A DNA stretch of 64,000 nucleotides from Tragulus kanchil (lineage: Eukaryota > Chordata > Mammalia > Artiodactyla > Tragulidae), in NCBI GenBank assembly GCA_022376925.1, contig JAIOJX010000003.1, positions 39,727,874-39,791,873 on the forward strand, given 5' to 3'. Positions within the stretch are counted from its first letter, which is position 1; each line of letters opens with the position of its first letter. The notes below the pieces were generated by a model that was not told where the DNA came from, did no database searches, and was given only the letters and a program-made list of their open reading frames with translations. A program made the translations under genes and the position numbers. Below are positions 59,525 to 64,000 of the stretch, piece after piece.

Positions 59525-60161
59525 CTGACCAGTTTCTAACCTGGCCAGAGAGGTGGGCAGATAAGACTCTTATTTCAGACCTACATGGCCATCATGATGT
59601 CCAAATATGTGTTATCTCAAAAGCAACAAATGGTTTGGGATTAGACCAGGATCTATCCTTTTCCCTCCTGGCATCAAATGTGGAGTTTTAAAATCATGTG
59701 GTATGACAATGGCTGTTCAGAAGTATTTATGGCTGTGGAGACTCTACACTTGTCAAGTACTCTACTGACAAGATCTGAAAGCAAAATGATGATTAGAAAT
59801 CAAAGCAAGAAAACACATGCCGACTCTGTTTGGGTCTACTTGAGGATTCATGTGGATATTTTAGAGATAAATTCTTTGATCTATTTGGCCAGCAGTGTTT
59901 ATCCAAGTGCACCTGAAATGCTAGTAATTTTGCCTTGTAATGCTTGATAATGATTCAAATGGTGATACTGCCTTGATAATGTAATAAAAAAGTTAAAATT
60001 ACTACTTCCATCATTACCACTTAGACCATAGGGTTCAGATATGCTAATTAGCTTCAAAAGCTAAGGAAGTATCATTTATAATGTCAACTGAGATTTAATT
60101 TTTTCACCCTATTCAGTTGTGTAAATCTCTTACCACCTTTTCCAATTGTCTCACTATAGGA
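59525..60161. other. No recognised feature (repeated at 60704-61346)
   Basis: Contains an 89-codon plus frame (59678-59947) with no recognisable domain; it recurs in the DR19 copy at 60857-61126. Because that copy is near-identical, its persistence is not evidence of selection. Confidence 0.5.
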
Positions 60162-60245
60162 TGGAGAAGGAAATGGCAATCCACTCCAATATTCTTGTCT
60201 GGAAAATCCCATGAACAGAGGAGCCTGGTTTTAAGATTGAATTCT

Positions 60246-60531
60246 TTTTTTTTTTTTAATTTTGGCCTCTTTATAAAAATTTGTTTGTTTATTTATTAAT
60301 TTATTTTTATCCATCTTTACTCTTTGGCCTGTGTGGGCCTCCCACTACAGTGGTCCCTCTTGCCACAGAGCACCAGCTCTTGGGCACATGTGCTCCAGAG
60401 TGCTGGCTCACAATTGGACACACAGGCCCAGCTGTTCCATGGCACATGGGGTCTTCCTAGGCCAGGGATCAAACCAGTACCCCCTGCACTGCAAGGCAGA
60501 CTCTTTACCCACTGGACCACCAGGGAAGCCC
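60246..60531 (-). mobile_element. CHR-like SINE, DR19 second copy
   Basis: Third copy of the SINE at 57911-58190. Confidence 0.87.
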
Positions 60532-61347
60532 TTTAGATAGATTTCTAAAGGGGAGGATCAATGCAAAACTAAATGATAGTCTGAACTCAGAAGTATTATA
60601 TAAATCATATAACATTGTGTGGTTGTAATTATATAACTCTGTTTTGCATATATGATGTAGGTGATTGTTCTCTTCCTAAACAACTAGTCTTTCCTGAATC
60701 CTTCTGACCAGTTTCTAACCTGGCCAGAGAGGTGGGCAGATAAGACTCTTATTTCAGACCTACATGGCCATCATGATGTCCAAATATGTGTTATCTCAAA
60801 AGCAACAAATGGTTTGGGATTAGACCAGGATCTATCCTTTTCCCTCCTGGCATCAAATGTGGAGTTTTAAAATCATGTGGTATGACAATGGCTGTTCAGA
60901 AGTATTTATGGCTGTGGAGACTCTACACTTGTCAAGTACTCTACTGACAAGATCTGAAAGCAAAATGATGATTAGAAATCAAAGCAAGAAAACACATGCC
61001 GACTCTGTTTGGGTCTACTTGAGGATTCATGTGGATATTTTAGAGATAAATTCTTTGATCTATTTGGCCAGCAGTGTTTATCCAAGTGCACCTGAAATGC
61101 TAGTAATTTTGCCTTGTAATGCTTGATAATGATTCAAATGGTGATACTGCCTTGATAATGTAATAAAAAAGTTAAAATTACTACTTCCATCATTACCACT
61201 TAGACCATAGGGTTCAGATATGCTAATTAGCTTCAAAAGCTAAGGAAGTATCATTTATAATGTCAACTGAGATTTAATTTTTTCACCCTATTCAGTTGTG
61301 TAAATCTCTTACCACCTTTTCCAATTGTATAAGCCTCACTATAGGAT

Positions 61348-61475
61348 GGAGAAGGAAATGGCAATCCACTCCAATATTCTTGTCTGGAAAATCCCATGAA
61401 CAGAGGAGCCTGGTGGCCTACAGTCCATGGGGCTGCAGAGAGTCAGACATGACTGACTGAGCATGCACACCCACC
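61348..61475 (+). mobile_element. Bov-tA/Bov-A fragment
   Basis: 'ggagaaggaaatggcaatcc', 'ccaatattcttgtctggaaa', 'ggggctgcagagagtcagac', 'actgactgagcatgcacacc'. The head is missing. The first 67 bases or so also occur at 60162-60228 in the DR19 first copy. Confidence 0.88.
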
Positions 61476-61668
61476 ACGATAGAGCTATTGTCTGGATGAT
61501 GTAAAACCAAAAAAAAATTAGTGATTCTTCTGGGTAATTCTCCAGAGTCACCTATGTCACTTCACTTTCTGTTTCTGTCTACCTGCCAGAAAGAAATCAC
61601 GTTTTACAAGGGATGGTTTGTTTGTAAAAAACAAGGAAAGGACTGGTTTCATATGATAACACAAAATA

Positions 61669-63961
61669 TTGTCCTAGAGGTCATAGACTATGTGGTACTA
61701 TGACAGGTACATAGTTTCATTTTGGAAAGGACAGATTCCCTGGAGTTGAATAACTTTTGGAAAACAGTTGAAGACTCTTTAGGGAGATAAAATGAACTAT
61801 GCAGAAAAAATAGTTCCAATATTTAATCTTATCTCTGTTGCTTTCCTGGTCTCAGTGGACATTACTATAGTGATTTTTGCAGAAACACTTGGTTTTTCTA
61901 GGGTGGGATCCTTTTGTCTTCATTACTGAATGTTAAGGTTCATAATGTGGAAATATTTTAGGTACCAGACGGGCTAGTGGAAAGCAAATGACTCTCTAGT
62001 GTAGAGTGTTTTTTTATGCTATGGACTATAATCCTTCCTTTGCTTCTGCTTTCGAAGGATACTATACAAACTTGGGTAAAACTTGGTTAGGTCAGTCTGA
62101 ATTGTGATGGATCTAGTCCCTAAAATTCCATAAAATTCAGCCAATATTGGTGAATTTTTGGACCCTGAGGAGCTTAGTACTTTGCAGAGGTCTTCAAGTT
62201 ATGTCTGCTTAAACATATGCTTCCTGTTAAGACATTGTCCAAATGAACTATGACCTGATTATGAAGAGGAAAATCCTCTGGACTGTGTCTCATAAAGAGC
62301 ATTTAATGCAGTTCCATTTATATAACAAATCTCTTTACCCAACAAAACACAGAGAAACAATAAAGACACTTGGCAAATACCTGATCTATTTTTAAAGACA
62401 ATACTGGAAACTTTTTTTATGTATAGGAAAGTGACCCCTAAAGGAAACTCAAAAGATTCAGGAGGAAATGTAAGGCAACAGAAAGATCAAGTGTTTGGGT
62501 AAATCTAAATGACTTTTGGGTCAATAAAAAACTAATGGATTGTGGGATCTAAGATAGACCTAGCCTTTCCCTTAGTCAGAGTCTGAGATCCAAACTGGCA
62601 ATTTTGAAGACATTCGCTGCATTTCATGTGTCTTCTTTACCTTAGGAACTCTCTTCTGGCTTTACCTTCTGGTTGTCAGCACTTTGGGGTGGTTTCAGGA
62701 ATTTTCTTTGATCTTCAGTTCTGTTTCCTGCTTCCTGTGCCTTGGATTATCTTTTTTATTCCTGCTCTACAAACCTTGACCTTTGGCAGGTTGCTGTAGC
62801 TGACCTACGCATAGAAAAAATTGTCCTAGAGGTCATAGACTATGTGGTACTATGACAGGTACATAGTTTCATTTTGGAAAGGACAGATTCCCTGGAGTTG
62901 AATAACTTTTGGAAAACAGTTGAAGACTCTTTAGGGAGATAAAATGAACTATGCAGAAAAAATAGTTCCAATATTTAATCTTATCTCTGTTGCTTTCCTG
63001 GTCTCAGTGGACATTACTATAGTGATTTTTGCAGAAACACTTGGTTTTTCTAGGGTGGGATCCTTTTGTCTTCATTACTGAATGTTAAGGTTCATAATGT
63101 GGAAATATTTTAGGTACCAGACGGGCTAGTGGAAAGCAAATGACTCTCTAGTGTAGAGTGTTTTTTTATGCTATGGACTATAATCCTTCCTTTGCTTCTG
63201 CTTTCGAAGGATACTATACAAACTTGGGTAAAACTTGGTTAGGTCAGTCTGAATTGTGATGGATCTAGTCCCTAAAATTCCATAAAATTCAGCCAATATT
63301 GGTAAATTTTTTGGACCCTGAGGAGCTTAGTACTTTGCAGAGGTCTTCAAGTTATGTCTGCTTAAACATATGCTTCCTGTTAAGACATTGTCCAAATGAA
63401 CTATGACCTGATTATGAAGAGGAAAATCCTCTGGACTGTGTCTCATAAAGAGCATTTAATGCAGTTCCATTTATATAACAAATCTCTTTACCCAACAAAA
63501 CACAGAGAAACAATAAAGACACTTGGCAAATACCTGATCTATTTTTAAAGACAATACTGGAAACTTTTTTTATGTATAGGAAAGTGACCCCTAAAGGAAA
63601 CTCAAAAGATTCAGGAGGAAATGTAAGGCAACAGAAAGATCAAGTGTTTGGGTAAATCTAAATGACTTTTGGGTCAATAAAAAACTAATGGATTGTGGGA
63701 TCTAAGATAGACCTAGCCTTTCCCTTAGTCAGAGTCTGAGATCCAAACTGGCAATTTTGAAGACATTCGCTGCATTTCATGTGTCTTCTTTACCTTAGGA
63801 ACTCTCTTCTGGCTTTACCTTCTGGTTGTCAGCACTTTGGGGTGGTTTCAGGAATTTTCTTTGATCTTCAGTTCTGTTTCCTGCTTCCTGTGCCTTGGAT
63901 TATCTTTTTTATTCCTGCTCTACAAACCTTGACCTTTGGCAGGTTGCTGTAGCTGACCTAC
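61669..63961. repeat. Direct-repeat pair DR20 (61669-62808 and 62821-63961)
   Basis: Unit from 'ttgtcctagagg' to 'agctgacctac', offset 1152, with 12 bases ('gcatagaaaaaa') between copies. One difference near 63303 ('ggtgaattttt' against 'ggtaaatttttt'). No gene or repeat family recognised in it. Confidence 0.94.
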
Positions 63962-64000
63962 ACTTTGTGAAGCCAGCGATTACCCCTGAGAGATTTCTCC

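Larger units (their letters stand above)
59049..61413. repeat. Direct-repeat pair DR19 (59049-60228 and 60228-61413)
   Basis: Unit from 'gttttaagattg' to 'gaggagcctgg', offset 1179. The first copy ends inside a Bov-tA fragment at 'gagcctgg' and runs straight into 'ttttaagattg'. The first lacks 6 bases ('ataagc') found near 61329. Overlap with DR18 makes the CHR-like SINE present three times. Confidence 0.93.

Noticed and set aside
57911..60531. Recent burst of three SINE insertions
   Set aside because: All three share identical flanks and lie in DR18/DR19 copies, so there was one insertion.
1..63961. Satellite array, CRISPR-like array or other repeat-spacer system
   Set aside because: The repeat pairs have no common unit, no short repeats with spacers, and lie in mammalian DNA full of SINEs and LINEs.

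Overview
The window is nuclear DNA of a ruminant artiodactyl, almost certainly a pecoran. It carries many Bov-tA SINEs (tRNA-Glu-like head joined to a Bov-A body), antisense BovB (RTE) LINE pieces, L1 3' ends and a dense set of CHR-like tRNA-derived SINEs that end in the usual 'gggaagccc' head. Base composition is AT-rich. No host protein-coding gene, exon chain or functional RNA gene could be supported. The longer reading frames either lie inside SINEs, L1s or mariner elements or have no recognisable content. I read it as an intergenic or intronic repeat-rich region; the species cannot be named from the sequence.

Layout. 1-2416: no recognised gene; one Bov-tA. 2417-6404: a minus-strand Hsmar1-like mariner split by a CHR-like SINE and scrambled by local duplications. 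6412-7560: 3' end of an antisense L1. 7960-8722: a mariner scrap, a CHR-like SINE and a Bov-tA. 11140-12137: microsatellites and two L1 pieces. 12242-14347: a tail-to-tail pair of CHR-like SINEs, present twice. 14472-17885: Bov-tA copies, an ancient L2-like stretch, and BovB interrupted by an L1 with a clean target-site duplication (TSD). 20383-21821: a second type of CHR-family SINE, present twice. 22003-30350: mostly unrecognised DNA, a MIR-like core, a diverged 240-base tandem duplication and an old L1. 30469-34576: old L1-like DNA carrying a truncated 5S rRNA retropseudogene with a perfect 16-base TSD. 34649-35507: a twin-primed (5'-inverted) L1 with a SINE in it. 36050-40760: Bov-tA copies within an ancient L2-like element. 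40758-42018: a plus-strand mariner relic. 43731-51457: largely unrecognised, plus one Bov-tA. 51458-52345: antisense L1. 52346-64000: largely unrecognised, with Bov-tA and CHR-like SINEs.

The dominant structural signal is 20 direct-repeat pairs. Each pair has an offset of about 0.97-1.33 kb, near-identical copies, and copies that abut or lie a few to about 230 bases apart. They cut across unrelated sequence, differ mainly by homopolymer and single-base indels, and some have noisy edges. I infer that most or all are false duplications from assembly or gap filling rather than biology, so second copies of SINEs and of the 5S relic should not be counted as independent insertions.

I found no undescribed functional system. 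The most informative biological items are the tailless 5S retropseudogene, the twin-primed L1, the nested insertions that give a relative time order, and the density and two forms of the CHR-like SINE family.
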